Below the pieces are notes generated by a model, which worked only from the letters and a program-made list of their open reading frames with translations, was not told where the DNA came from and ran no database searches. Position numbers and translations under genes: made by a program. Source: Scytalidium lignicola (Eukaryota; Ascomycota; Leotiomycetes). Taken from it: DNA of 64,000 bases. The stretch is taken from positions 1 through 64,000 of the forward strand of contig NCSJ02000132.1 in NCBI GenBank assembly GCA_002812745.2. Reading direction: 5' to 3'. Of this stretch, positions 13,901 through 26,901 are shown in pieces (position 1 is the stretch's first letter; each line of letters starts with the position of its first letter).

Positions 13901-15000
13901 ACATAACTAAAGGAAAGTAAAAGAAAATTAAAGACATTTAGTATAAAAACAAGAGGTTATACATATCAACGAAACTAACAGAAGAATTTGTCAGAGAACA
14001 ACATAACTTATTATACAATGAACATATAAAAANTAGCCTAATGCTATTACCAAATTAATAAAGATTACTTTATCATAAAATTATAATTAACAGTTAAGAA
14101 AGTAATTGTGGAATATGAAATCTATAAGAAGGCTAAGAATCCAAGAAGGAAGCCTTGAGGACAATTATATCTTACATAAATACCTAATAATCCATAAGAA
14201 CTAATCAGATAGGATTTTATTGTAAAACTACTAATTTCCACAAATCATACAACAAAGGTCAAGTATAACTCCATCTTTATAATAACTGAATATTATATTA
14301 ATTTCATAATATTTAAACTGTTCAAAGAGACTTAAGAAGTAAAAGAAGTAGTTAATATATTCTTATGAAGAATAATGTCTTAATAAGGACTATTAAAACA
14401 AATAATCTCTGATAAAGATACTAAATTTACATTTAAGTTTTAAAAAACAATAATAACCAGAATAAAANGTTAAAAGGAAGTTGTTAACAACATAACATTC
14501 ATAAACTAACAAAAAAACAAAATGTTTAAACAAATGGTTAGAAGAATACTTAAGATATTATGTTAATTATAATCAAGATAATTAAATTAATTACTTGTTA
14601 ATAGCAGAAATAGTATACAACAGTACACTATACAAATCAACTAAGATTATTCTATTCTATGCAAATTATGAACAAGAACTAAAAGGATTCTATACTAAAT
14701 TAAAATTAGAATCCACAAGTAAATTAACAAAGATCTATACAAAACAAATGGAAGAAATACAAGAAAAGATCAAAAANCTCACTTCAATATATTAAAGAAA
14801 GAATAAAGAAGTATTATAATTGTAAATACTTAATAAAACTAACATACAAAAAAGAGGATAAAGTTTATCTTCTTAAAAAAAACATTAAAATAACNAAGAN
14901 TAAGTGATAAACTAGATTAAGTAAAGATAAGATTATATGAAATTAAAGAAGTTTATAAACTTTAACATATAAATTAAAATTACTAACAATAGTTAAGATA
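10901..15000 (+). pseudogene. gypsy pol: protease, RT, RNase H, integrase (RIP-inactivated)
   Basis: Stop codons interrupt every frame, but the domain order is legible. The protease active site near 11,990 reads ALINSRAKKNFIS where the family has D-S-G. Reverse transcriptase has its YLDD box at 12,911-12,922 with LGYCISGKR downstream. RNase H follows at about 13,330-13,740, ending KGKDNGRVDTLSQKPEY. Integrase-like sequence (KKVIVEYEIYKKAKNPR, then DFIVKLL) spans about 14,100-14,900. The family makes the enzymes for reverse transcription and insertion; this copy is dead. Confidence 0.75.
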
Positions 15001-15249
15001 TATCTTGTTTTTATATGTTACTTCTTAAACTAGTATTTAAAAATACTTAAATATTAATATTAAAAGAAGTCAATCTGGAAAGAGAATATGAAGTTAAGAA
15101 AATTATCAATTATAAGATATATTATAAGAAGTTATAATACTTAGTTAAATAGATAAGATATTTAAAGAGTAAGAATAGATAAGAATTTACTTCTAATCTT
15201 ATGAGTTATGAGGAGTTACTAGAGGTATATTACCAAACTCATCTTAGAA

Positions 15250-15654
15250 TAGATTTCTAAGTAATAGAATCATGAAGTTAAAAAAGAAGGGGTTGACAGT
15301 AAAGGAAGAAGCTTTGCTTGTAAAGACAAAATGTAACTCTTCAAACAACCTCTCTTACTTCTCTTTCTCTTTTATAATGTCCAGTTTGTCCAGAGTCTTC
15401 AGCCTATATTGAAGCATCTTGCTGGTGTACTTCTAAAGAAAGTTTTATTGTTTACGAAGATAGGCAAGACAAGTGGCCTTTTCAGTCATTTCCTGGGAAA
15501 TGGAGGCTAAGGCTTGTGTAGTCTTTTCCTCCTCCTCATCTAAACATGCTTTTTCTCTCCGGTAAACATCTTAGGAGGAAATAGGCAGGTTATCACAATC
15601 ATACCTCTGCTTATACTGAGTACACTTGCTACACTTACTTGAATTAGAAACCAT
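15250..15654 (-). pseudogene. Antisense CxxC coiled-coil ORF inside the gypsy 3' region
   Basis: On the strand opposite to gag-pol, an ATG at 15,654 opens a frame beginning MVSNSSKCSKCTQYKQRYDC, with a C-x2-C...C cysteine cluster. A long acidic/lysine-rich, probably coiled-coil stretch follows (EEEKTTQALASISQEM, then KTLDKLDIIKEKEK). It is interrupted by TAA where CAA is expected, so it is RIP-damaged. Similar short antisense frames are, as far as I recall, widespread as hypothetical proteins in fungal genomes. The lower end is approximate. Function unknown. Confidence 0.55.
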
Positions 15655-15902
15655 TTTACAAGTTTTACTGTTTTGCTAACAGAAGGAGTAAGAGGACATT
15701 TTGATACTGTTATCCTCGATATACTCTCCTAGACTTAACCTTTCTTTGTATTTCCTTGATCTTCCTTTTTCTTCTGGAACAATATTGTCAGAATACAAGT
15801 GTTTTGGTGGTATATTAAAAAGAAAGAATAGGTTGACAGGTAACAAAATTATTCATAATGATAGTTAAGCGTTGGGATAACGCTAGTACAGAAAGGGGAT
15901 AA

Positions 15903-16256
15903 TGTTATGGATTTAACCTAACAAGCTGATTGGTGTAGGCCTGAGGCTTGATACATAGAAGAGTGTATATAGAGAACTTAACAATCATGTGACTAGGACT
16001 TGGGGGACCTAGGGGGGTCCAAGGGGTCCATGGACCTAGGGGACCTAGGAAGGTCCAAGAGGTCTAGTTGGATTTCATTATCTATATAAGCACATCGTAA
16101 GAACATAAGAGTAGACTCCTCGTGTTCAACCTAAATATATTACTGTATCCTACCTTGGACTTAGTCACTTGCTTGTATGTCACACGTTTCCATTGTCCCT
16201 GAACATTTACCTTACCCTTGGCTATCCAGTAACCTGGATAGTGTAGTTTTGTAACA
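15903..16256 (+). repeat. 3' LTR of full-length gypsy element
   Basis: This 354-bp sequence begins TGTTA and ends TAACA. It is less AT-shifted than the 5' LTR, for example keeping runs such as GGGGGACCTAGGGG near 16,000. Confidence 0.85.
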
Positions 16257-19200
16257 TTAGTCTTATTGTTTTAATATTCTTCTTAAGAAGATAAACTTTA
16301 TCCTCTTTTTTGTACGTTAATTCTATTAAGCGTTTATAATCATAATACTTCTTCATTCTTTCTTTTATATACTAAAGTAAGTTTCTGATTTTTTNCTTGT
16401 ATTTCTTTTTATTTGTTTTGCTTGAATCTTTGCTGATTTACTTGTAAACTTCAATTTTAATCCAGTATAAAATCCTTCTAGTTCTTATTTGTAATTTATA
16501 TAGAATAGAATAACTTTGGTTGATTTATATAATATACCATTATATAACATTTTTACTATTAACAAGTAATCAACTTAATTATCTTGGTTATAATTAACAT
16601 AACATCTTAAGTATCCTTCTAATTATATGTTCAAATATTCTGTTTGTTTATCAATCTGTAGATGTTATACTATTGACAATTTCCTTTTAACCTTTATCCT
16701 TATTGTTAATGTTTCTTAAAACTTAGATATAAATCTTATATCTTTATTAAAGATTATTTATTTTAGTATTCCTTATTAAGATATTATTCTTCATAAGAAT
16801 ATATCAACTACTTTTCTTACTCTCCAAGTCTTCTTGAACAGTTTAAAGATTATAAACTTAGTATGATGTTTAGTTATTATAAAGATGAAGTTATACTTAA
16901 CCTTTGTCATGTGATTTGTAAAAACCAATAATTTTATGATAAAATCTTATTTGATTAATTCTCATGGATTGTCAAGTATTTATATAAAATGTAATTGTCC
17001 TCAAGGCTTCCTTCTTAGATTCTTAGTCTTCTTATAGATTTTGTATTCTATGATTACTTTCTTTATTATTGATTATAGTTTTATAATAAAGTAATCCTTA
17101 TTGATTTAGTAATAACATCAAATTACCTTTATATATCCATTGTATAGTAAACTATACTATTCTTTAACAAACTCTTNTGCTAATTTCATTAGTATATATA
17201 ACCTTNTTGTTCTTATACTAAATGTCTTNAATNTTCTCTTACTNATCNCTAGTCATNTNTAGTAAAGCATNNTCTTCNTTTTNCCTTNTTAGTTACTTNN
17301 CTGATTCAATCAGCTTAGTGNNTNNNTNTCTNTTACTGTTATAATAACCATAAGTTGTCCCTTATTGTATACTAGGAATCTACCTTTGTCTTCCTTCAAT
17401 ATAAGTTCACTTTCTTCTATCTCTTTNNCTAAGTACTCAGGTTTNCANCTCAGAGNATCTGCTCTTCTATTATCTTCNCCNTTAACATGANTAATNTTAA
17501 AATNATACTNANATAACTTNTNTNCTTATNATACTTNTNTTATATTCAANTANTTGGTTATTATAAAGTATTAAAGNTTATAATAATCTNAAAGTATATC
17601 AANNNTTTTACTNGATCNAACNNCATANACTNTCTANTACTTTANANCTTNTANNATNGNTAANATTTCCTTGTCTNATNTTTGATAATTTCTTTTANNA
17701 NTNTTNAACTTTCTTGACCAAAATGCTAATAGTACTTAGTAATGTCATTTACTAATCTACTATGATTACAATAGTATAACTCTTAATACTACATCAAANG
17801 TATTAATTTCAATTNTTATTNCTTTTTCTNNATTGAAGATTCTNAAGAAATCTCCTTTTACAAAGGNATCNTTAATGCTTTAGAATACTTCTTTCATANT
17901 ATTATTCCATTCATAAGCTTGATCCTTNTTTNTAAGTTCAGTCAATAGNANAAAGATCTTNGAATAGTCTTTTACAAATCTTTANTAATAATTAGNTAAC
18001 CTTAAGAAACTNTNNAATTANTTAATNGTCTTAAGNNNTTCTTATTCCTTNATTGACTGAATCTTATTATCAAGGGTTTTTATNCTTTCTTNANAAATAC
18101 AATATCCTAAGAACTGAACTTATTCCTTATAAAATTCGCATTTTACNAGTTTANAACATAATCTTNCTTNTTANAANANTTGTANAATAAGCTTNANATN
18201 NTCTTAGTNTTCTTTAATACTCTTTGAGTANATGATTATATCATCAAGATATACCATCATGAATTTCTCTAGATATTTCTTTAATATCCAATTCATTATT
18301 CTCTGTTACATTATTAAAGTATTANTCATACTAAATGTCATAATCAATAGCTTAAATAATCTGTATTTAGTTNGAATAANAGCTTTNNATTCATNANCTC
18401 TTTTAATCTTAACNAGATTAAANATNGACCANAAGTCTANCTTGNTAAATATAANAACTCCNTTNAACTTGTCCATCATTGAATCTATCAATAATAAAGG
18501 NTATTAGTCTTTTTCAATCCTACTATTCAAGTGTTTATAGTCATCACAAGGTCATCCTAGTAGATTGTCTCCTTTCTTTGCATAATACAATGGTGCTCTA
18601 GCTTTATTATGACCTTCTTTGTACAGACCTCTAAGTACCATTTTCTTAAGTAACTATTTCTTCATCACCTTATCCTCAACGAGGGTTGTTTGATATATTA
18701 GTCTATAAGCAAGTCTGAACCCCTCTTTAAGCTTTATCTTATAATCTTATAGTTTATACTCAGGTAAGGCTGAATCATCAAGTCTTTCTGTAAATAGCTT
18801 TAGCCATTTATAATACTCCTCAGGTATGTATTTCATAGTTTTGTCGACATAGACAACTCTTAAAAATACAGTTTCTTCTAAGAAGATAATCATACTTGTT
18901 TTCTAATCAATTATTAGATTATGCTTTCTTATCCATTTGATTTCTAATATAACTTAATATGTTCTTAACCTTATAACATCAAAAGATATCTTCTCTTAGT
19001 AACTTCTGCTATACCTTATATTTAAGTTCTAAGTTTGAACATTAACATACTTCTAAACCTTAGTATTATTTGCTAATGATATTAAATAGTTGTTATCCTT
19101 GACTCTTATGCTAAGTTTAAGTTATTTTACTACTTACTCATTAATGAAGTTCCTTTCAACTCTTAAATCAATCAAAGCCTTCATTAGCTTTCCATATAAC

Positions 19201-22061
19201 ATTATATCAATATATAATGAACTTTCACTGTTCATAAAGTAAAGATTAACATTTCTAGTATTGTCAACTGACATGTCATTGCTGATCTTTAGGTTTTCAA
19301 CATTTTCTTCTAACTCTTCGAAGAGTACTGTTCATCTTTTAATAAGATTTCTTAATCTTAGTTTATCTAAGCTTCTATTGTTCATAAAGATACATGCATC
19401 TTGTACTTATTCTATCATTTCATTTCTAAGATGTTCTCTTATCTTAATGATAAAAACATCACTTACTATAAGAATTCTTTCTCCAGAATTCAAAGAGTAC
19501 ATTATTATTTCCTAGTTAAACTACTCATCGATTCTTTATAATAGTTTGTCTTCTCTTAATAATATAATGAGTAATTCTAAAGGTAATGAATCTTCCTTTA
19601 GTTTGTTAACCATAAGTAACATTTCTATATCTTAATTAGCTTGTTCAATAACAATCTCTACTAATTCCTTTTGTTCTTGTTAAGCATAGTACTTTTTTTA
19701 CTTCAAGCAATTATTCTACTAATTTTCCTAAACCTTAGATTTCTTCATACTGTATTTCTGCTTTTAAATAGTCTTATCAGAAAGTTATCATCAGAAGTTC
19801 TTTTATATTGTACATTATATCTTCTTTACACAACATGGTTAAGTCCTTCTTTAATTACTATCCAAGCATCCTTAAGCATCTAATCAAAGTCATCCTAAAT
19901 CTAAGTCCTTTCTACTAGTAGGAGAAATTTGTATAATCCTTTCTTAATAATGATGCTCTGCAGATTAGTCTTATAAACTAAAGCAAGGTCTTCCAAATTA
20001 AGTTTACACACCTCAACAGTCACTTCTTCTTATTATATAGTCTAGAAAAGCTAACTTCTGTCCAAGATCTTTTATCCTCTTAGTCCTTTCATACTAATCA
20101 TAAGATAATATTTCAAGACTAATAATTCTCCTAAAACAGGATATTACTTTGTAAGTATAACCTTGAAGTCTATCAGCATAATCATCCAAATTCTACTAAC
20201 TCCTAGAATTGATCTTCATCTGCCTTAGTCTTTGATTTGGTCATTATCTTAAAGTTGTCCTTTATGTTGAGTTCTTATTATAAGTACAAAGTCTATTTCA
20301 AGGATTCTTACCATTGTTATCTTGTTTATATCAGTTTTAACAGTAATCTTTAATACTGTTACCAAATCTTGTTATTCTTCTTCTTCTTTTAAAAAGTTCC
20401 CCTCTTCATTCAAGCTTTCCTCTTCTGAAGACCTTAATAAGATGTCCATGATTTTTAGGATTCTTATAACTTTAACTTTAACTGATAAGCTTGACTTAAT
20501 ATCCTTCTTATAAGTATTTGTTATATACTTAAAAAGTCTACACTTAAAACATAATTTGTTCTTTCTTTTGTTGTCAAGTTCTTTAGGAAAGATTTTAAAG
20601 GAATTCCTCTTTTTACTTTTTCCTCTAAAGTATTTCTTTTCTTTCCCTTTAAAAGACTTTCCTTTCTTCATAACATCCAACTTTATAAAGTCTTTATAAT
20701 CCTTCTTGCTTTTAATCTTTCTACAGTTAAAGTAAGATCCTCTCTTTTTGTCCAAGATCATCTTATATTGTTCATTCCTGATCTTGATAGACAAATCTAC
20801 TAAGGTGTCAAACATAGTAATTACAAGTTGTTAGTATAATTCTTCTTTGATGAAGTCCTTTAATCTAGTCCTATACTAATGTATATACACTTCTTCTCTT
20901 TAGTTGACTAATACTGTATACTAACAATAAAGCATTGTATATTCACTAAGACTTTTAGTTTACCTAAGGTAAGCTAATTGTCTTTCAGCATTCCTCTTTT
21001 CGTCAACATCCTTATACAAGCATTTAAGTTCCTCTGTGTAATTTTCCTAACTCCTAAGAATGTTTCTTATCCCTTAGTTTGTCATTCTTCTGTTCATCGC
21101 AAACTACTTGTCCTTAAAAGGTTAAAACCAAGTCTTAACTATTCCTCTCAGGTATATTAATACTTATAGAACCTTATACATGTTTCCAAGTAATAGGTAA
21201 TCATTCAACACCAAATAAGTTCTTGTCTGTACAAGATATACTTTAAGCTTCTTCTTGTCCTTATAGAACAAGTCTAGCCTGGCGATTTTGACTTCTCTAG
21301 ATATTACCATCAAAACTTGTTCAACATCATCTTCTGGTTCTAAGTCTAGATCAAGGTTTGAGCTTGGAGCTCTTAGTACTAGCTTTAAGTCAGGTTTAGA
21401 TAATGGAAGTATTAACTTCTTTTTTACAGCTCTTGACGATTCTCTAACAGTTAATCCTTCTGTTAACCTAATAAGTTGCTTTAGTAATATAACAACTTCC
21501 TCTAATATTCTCTCTTGGATGTTAGTTTCCTTGATAGTCTAGTTCTTACCTTAGTCTTCTTCAGAACTATCCTCCAAACTTTCCTCAGATACTTCCTCAG
21601 ATCCCTCTTCAGATTCTTCCTCAAAGCCTTCTTCAGAACCTTCTTCAGGTTGTCATTCATTATTATTATCTATCATTATGTCTATTTCCAAATCTTAATT
21701 CATCAAGATAAGTAATGTTCAAAATGTTACAAAACTACGCTATCCAGATCATTAAGTAGCTAAGGGTAAAGTAGATGTTCAAAGACTATAGAAACATATA
21801 ACATAAACAATTAAGTCAAGGGTAAAATCTAGTAATATATTTAGGTTAAACACGAGGAGTCTACTCTCATGTTCTTACAATATGCTTATATAAATAATAA
21901 AATCCTACTAGACCTTTTGAAGTCCTTAGAGTCCTCTGGAGTCCTCCAAGGATCCTAAGACTCCATCACATAACCTCTGATTATTAAATTCTCTATATAC
22001 ACCTTCTATATACCAAGCCTCAGGCCTACACCAATCAACTTGTTAGGTAAAACCTATAACA
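16257..22061 (-). mobile_element. Ty3/gypsy copy, minus strand, 3' end missing
   Basis: On the minus strand this contains the 5' LTR (21725-22061), an acidic gag start (about 21,500-21,720), a gag basic tail with knuckle CFKCRLFKYITNTY near 20,530-20,815, and pol through RT (YLDD near 18,240-18,262) and RNase H to about 17,400. It ends inside the integrase-linker region at 16257, where the + strand element abuts. The piece beyond that, including its second LTR, is absent. The stretch 17,177-18,481 is peppered with Ns. Frames at 19,261-19,515 and 20,322-20,513 on + are shadows. Confidence 0.75.
21725..22061 (-). repeat. 5' LTR of minus-strand gypsy copy
   Basis: This 337-bp sequence, read on the minus strand, begins TGTTATAGGTTTTACC and ends GTAACA. 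Confidence 0.8.
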
Positions 22062-25000
22062 TCTGGTTATGTTTAGTAAAGTGTTTTCCTCCTTCTCCTT
22101 TTTGGTTACTTTACTAATCTGATCAGCTTAGTGTTTGTCTATTATTATTATAATAATTATAAGTTGTCCTCTATTATACATTAAGAATCTACTTTTGTCT
22201 TCCTTTAAGATAAGTTCACTTTCTTCTTTTTCTTTAGCTAAATACTTAGGTTTTTAACTTAGAACATCTACTCTTCTATTGTCTTTGCCTTTAACATGAG
22301 TAATCTTAAAATCATACTCAAATAGCNTTTTCTGCTTATTATATCTACTTAACATTCAATTACTTAGTTATTATAAAATATTAGAAGTTATAGTAATCTG
22401 AAAGTATATTAATTGTTTTACTAGATTTAACTATATATACTCTTTAATACTTTAGAGCTTTTACAATAATTAGCATCTTCTTATCCAATGTTTAATAATT
22501 TCTTTTTGTAATATTCAGCTTTCTTGACCAAAATACTAATAATATTTAGTAATGTTGTTTATTGATTTGTTATGATTATGATAATACAACTCTTAATGTT
22601 ACATCAAAGGTATTAGTCTTAATTCTTATCCTCTTCTTTAAGTTGAAAATTCTTAAGAAATGTCCTTTTACAAAAGTATTTTTAATGTTTTAGAATACTT
22701 CCTTCATAATATTATTCTATTCATAAACTTAATCCTTCTTTGTAAGTTCTGTTAATGATATGAAGATCTTAGAATAGTCCTTTACAAATCTCTAGTAATA
22801 GTTAATTAACCTTAAAAAACTTTGTAATTGTTTAATAGTCTTAAGTAGTCCTTANTTTTTTAATTGATTGAATCTTATTATTAAGGGTTTTTATCCTTTT
22901 TCCAGAAATACAATGTTTTAAGAATTAGACTTGTTCTTTATAAAATTTACATTTTACCAGTTTATAATATAATCTTGCCTCTTACAATACCTCCAGAACA
23001 AACTTAATATGCTTCTTGTATTCCTTAATACTCTTCAAGTATATAATTATATTATCAAGATATATTATCATGAATTTCTTTAAATATTTTTTTAATATTT
23101 AGTTTATCATTCTTTGTTGTATTGTTAGAGTATTAGTTATACCAAACATTATAATTAATAATTTAAATAATCTATATTTTGTTTGAATAGTAGCTTTCTA
23201 CTCATTATCTCTTTTAATCCTAATTAAATTAAATGCTGATTACAGGTTTAACTTAGTGAATATAACAATTCCTTTTAACTTGTTTATCATTGAATCTATT
23301 AATGATAAGGAGTATTAGTCTTTTTTGGTTTTACTATTCAAATGTTTGTAGTTATTATAAGGTTATCCTAACGGATTATCTCCTTTCTTTGTATAATATA
23401 ATAGTACTCTAGCTTCATTGTGACCTTCTTTATACAGACCTCTAAACACTATTTTCTTAAGTAACCATTTCTTCGTTGTCTTATCTTCAATGAGAATTAT
23501 TCGATAAATTAGTTTGTATACAAGTTTAAACTCTTCTTTGAGCTTTATCTTATAATCTTATGGTTTGTACTTTAATAAGACTAAATCATTAAGTCTTTTT
23601 GTGAATAACTCTAATTATTCATAATATTCTTCAAATATATGTTTTATGGTTTTATCAACATAGATAACTTCTAAAGATATAATTTCTTTTAAGAAGGTAA
23701 TTATACTTGTTCTCTAATCAATTATTAGATTATGCTTTCTTATCCATTTAATTCTTAATATAACTTAATATGTTCTTAACCTTATAACATCAAAAGATAT
23801 CTTCTTATAATAACTTTTGTTATACTTCATATTTAAGTTCTAAGTTTAAATATTAATATACTTCTAAACCTTAGTATTGTTTATTAATGATATTAGATAA
23901 CTATTATTCTTAACTCTTATGTTAAGTTTAAATTGTTTTATAACTTGTTCACTAATGAAGTTTCTTTTAACTTCTGAATCAATCAAGGCTTTTACTAGCT
24001 TTTTACATAATGTTATGTTGATATATAATGAACTTTTATTGTTCATAGAATAAAGATTAATGTTTTTAACATTATCAACTGACATATTATCATTAATCTT
24101 TAAATCTTCAACGTTTTCTTCTAATTCCTTGAAGAGTATAGTTTGTCTTTTAATAAGATTTCTCAGTCTTAGTCTATCTAAGCTTTTATCATTTATAAAT
24201 ATGCATATATCTTGTACTCATTTTACTATTTTATTTCTAAGGTATTTCCTTATTTTTGTGATAAAAACATTGCTTTCCTTAAGAATTCTTCTTATAGAAT
24301 TTAAAAGGTATATTGTTACTTCTTGGTTGAATTGTTAATCAATCCTCTATATTAACTTATCTTCCTTTGATAACATAATAAGTACTTTTAAAGGTAATGA
24401 ATCTTCCTTTAGTTCATTAATTATAAGTAAAGTTTTTACATCTTAATTAGTTAGTTTGATAACAATCTTAATTAGTTCCCTTTGTTTTTNATTAAGTATA
24501 GTATTGTTCAACTTCAAGCATTTGTTCTATTGATTTTCTTAAGCCTTAGATTTCTTTGTATTACATTTTTNACTTTTAAGTGTTTTTTGTTAGAAAATTA
24601 TCATAGGAAGTCCTTTATATTATACATTATATCTTCTTTATACAACATAACTTAATCCTTCCTTAATAACCATCTAAGCCTCTTTAGGTATTTAATCAAA
24701 GTTATCCTGAATTTATATTCTTTTCATTGATAAGAGGAATTTGTACATTCTTTTCTTTATGATAATACTTTAAAGGTTAATCTCATAAACTAGAGTAAGA
24801 TTTCTAATATTAAGTTTATATACTTTAACAATTACTTCCTTTTACTATACAGTCTAGAAAAGCTAACTTCTATCTAAGATCTTTTATCCTCTTAACCTTT
24901 ACATGTTAATCATAAGATAATATTTCAAGATTAATAGTTCTCTAAAAACAGGATATTACTTTGTTAATATAACTTTAAAGTTTAACAGTATAACTATTCA

Positions 25001-26901
25001 GATTCTACTAACTCTTGGAATCAATCTCTATTTACTTTAACCTTTAGTTTAGTTATCTTCTTAAGGGTATCTTAAACAATGAGTTCTTATCATAAGTATA
25101 AAGTCTGTTTCAAGGATTCTTATTATTGTTATCTTGTTTGCATTAATTTTAACAGTAAGTTCTAATATAATTATTAAGTCTTGATAATCTTTTTCTTCTT
25201 CTAAGGAGTTGTTTTCCTTGTCTGAACTTTCTTCTTCTAATGATTTAGACAAGATATTTATAATTCTTAGGATTCTTATAACTTTAACCTTTATTAATAT
25301 ACTTGACTTGTTGTCCCTTTTATAAGTGTTTGCTATATACTTAGAAAGTCTATACTTAAAGTATAATTTGTTTTTCCTTTTATTATTAAGTTCTTTAAAG
25401 GAAATTCTAAAAGAGTTTCCTTTCTTGTATTTTCCTTCAAAGTTCTTCTTTCCTTTTCCTTTAAAAGTCTTTCCTTTCTTCATAACATCCAACTTCATAA
25501 GGTCTCCTTAATCCTTCTTTCTGTTAGTCTTTCTTTAGTTGAAGTAAAATCCTCCTTTCTTGTCTAAGATCATCTTATATTATTCATTTTTAATCTTAAT
25601 AAACAAATCAACAAGGACGTTGAATATAATGATTATAGATTATCAATACAATTCTTCTTTGATGGAATCTTTCAATCTAGTCTTGTATTAATATATATAC
25701 ACTTCTTCTTCTTAGTTAATTGACATTGCATATTAATAATAAAGCATTATATATTCATTAAAGCTCTTAGTTTGTTTAAAGTAAGTTAATCATCTTTCAG
25801 TATTCTTTTTTTNGTTAACATCCTTATACAAACATTTAAGTTCTCTTATATAGTTTTCCTAACTATTAAGGATGTTGATTACTCCTTGGTTTGTTATTCC
25901 TCTATTTGTCATAAACTATTCATCCTTAAAAGGTTAAAACCAAGTTTTAATTACTTCTTTCAAATATGTTAAGGCTTACAAAACCTTGTATGTATTTCTT
26001 AACAATAAGTAATTGTTCAATACTAGATAAGTTCTTGTTTGTATAAGATATGCTTTTAGTTTCTTTTTGTCTTCATAGAATAAGTCTAGTCTAATAATCT
26101 TAACTTCTCTAAGTGTTATTATTAAAACTTGTTCAACGTTATTCTTTAGTTCAGAGTCTAGATTAAGGTTTAGATTTAAAACTCTTGATGTTAGAACTAA
26201 TTCAAGTTTAAGTTTAAGTAGTAAAAGTATTAACTTTTTCCTTAAAGCTCTTGATAATTCTTTAACAGTTGATTCTTTTGTTAACTTAATAAGTTACTTT
26301 GGTAATATAACAACTTCTTCTAATACTCCTTCTTAGATGTTAACTTCCTTGATAATCTAGTTCTTACCTTGATCTTCTTCAAAGTTATTTTCTGAACTTT
26401 CTATAGATACTTCCTCAGATTCCTCTTCTGATTCCTCTTCAAAGCCTTCTTTAAAACCTTCTTCAAGTTGTTGTTTATTGTTGTTGTTATTTACTAGTAT
26501 ATTTATTTCTAAATCCTGACTTATCAAGATAGATAATGTTCAAAATGTTATAAAACTATGTTATTCAAGTTATTAAATAGCCAAGGGTAAAGTAGATGTT
26601 CAAGGACAACAAAAACATATGACATATAAGCAGATGACTAAGTTAGGGTAAGATCTAGTAATATATTTAAGTTGAACACAAGGAGTTTACTCTTATGTTC
26701 TTACAGTATGCTTATATAAATAATAAAATCCAACTAGACCTCTTAAACCCTCCAAGTCTTATAAGTCCATGGACTTCTTAGACCCCCNTAGGTCCTCTAA
26801 GTCCAATCATGTCATATAATTGCTAAGTTCTCTATATACACTCTACTGTATATCAAGCCTCAGGCTTACACCAATCTGCTTGTTAGGTTAAACCTATAAC
26901 A
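22062..26901 (-). mobile_element. Second minus-strand Ty3/gypsy copy, 3' end missing
   Basis: It has the same order as the previous copy: 5' LTR at 26546-26901, acidic gag start near 26,390-26,500, gag basic tail at about 25,061-25,620, protease around 23,864-24,085 (KALIDSEVKRNFISE), and RT with a YLD-type box near 23,043-23,065. It stops at 22062 inside sequence equivalent to about 13,905 of the full-length element, where the LTR of the neighbouring copy begins. Heavily RIP-mutated. Confidence 0.75.
26546..26901 (-). repeat. 5' LTR of second minus-strand gypsy copy
   Basis: This 356-bp sequence, read on the minus strand, begins TGTTATAGGTTTAACC and ends ATAACA. Confidence 0.8.

Larger units (their letters stand above)
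9092..16256 (+). mobile_element. Full-length Ty3/gypsy LTR retrotransposon (RIP-decayed)
   Basis: About 7.2 kb with both LTRs (9092-9433 and 15903-16256), a gag region, a pol region in the order protease, reverse transcriptase, RNase H, integrase, and a 3' region carrying an antisense frame. Reverse transcriptase before integrase is the Ty3/gypsy order. TAA and TAG stops replace expected CAA and CAG codons throughout, so it cannot be functional. The five bases before it (AATTT) and after it (TTAGT) do not match, so no target duplication supports the two LTRs as one clean insertion. Internal sequence of the next, minus-strand copy starts directly at 16257. Confidence 0.8.

Noticed and set aside
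9087..16261. Target-site duplication for the full-length gypsy element
   Set aside because: AATTT on the left and TTAGT on the right do not match, even allowing C/T and G/A changes.
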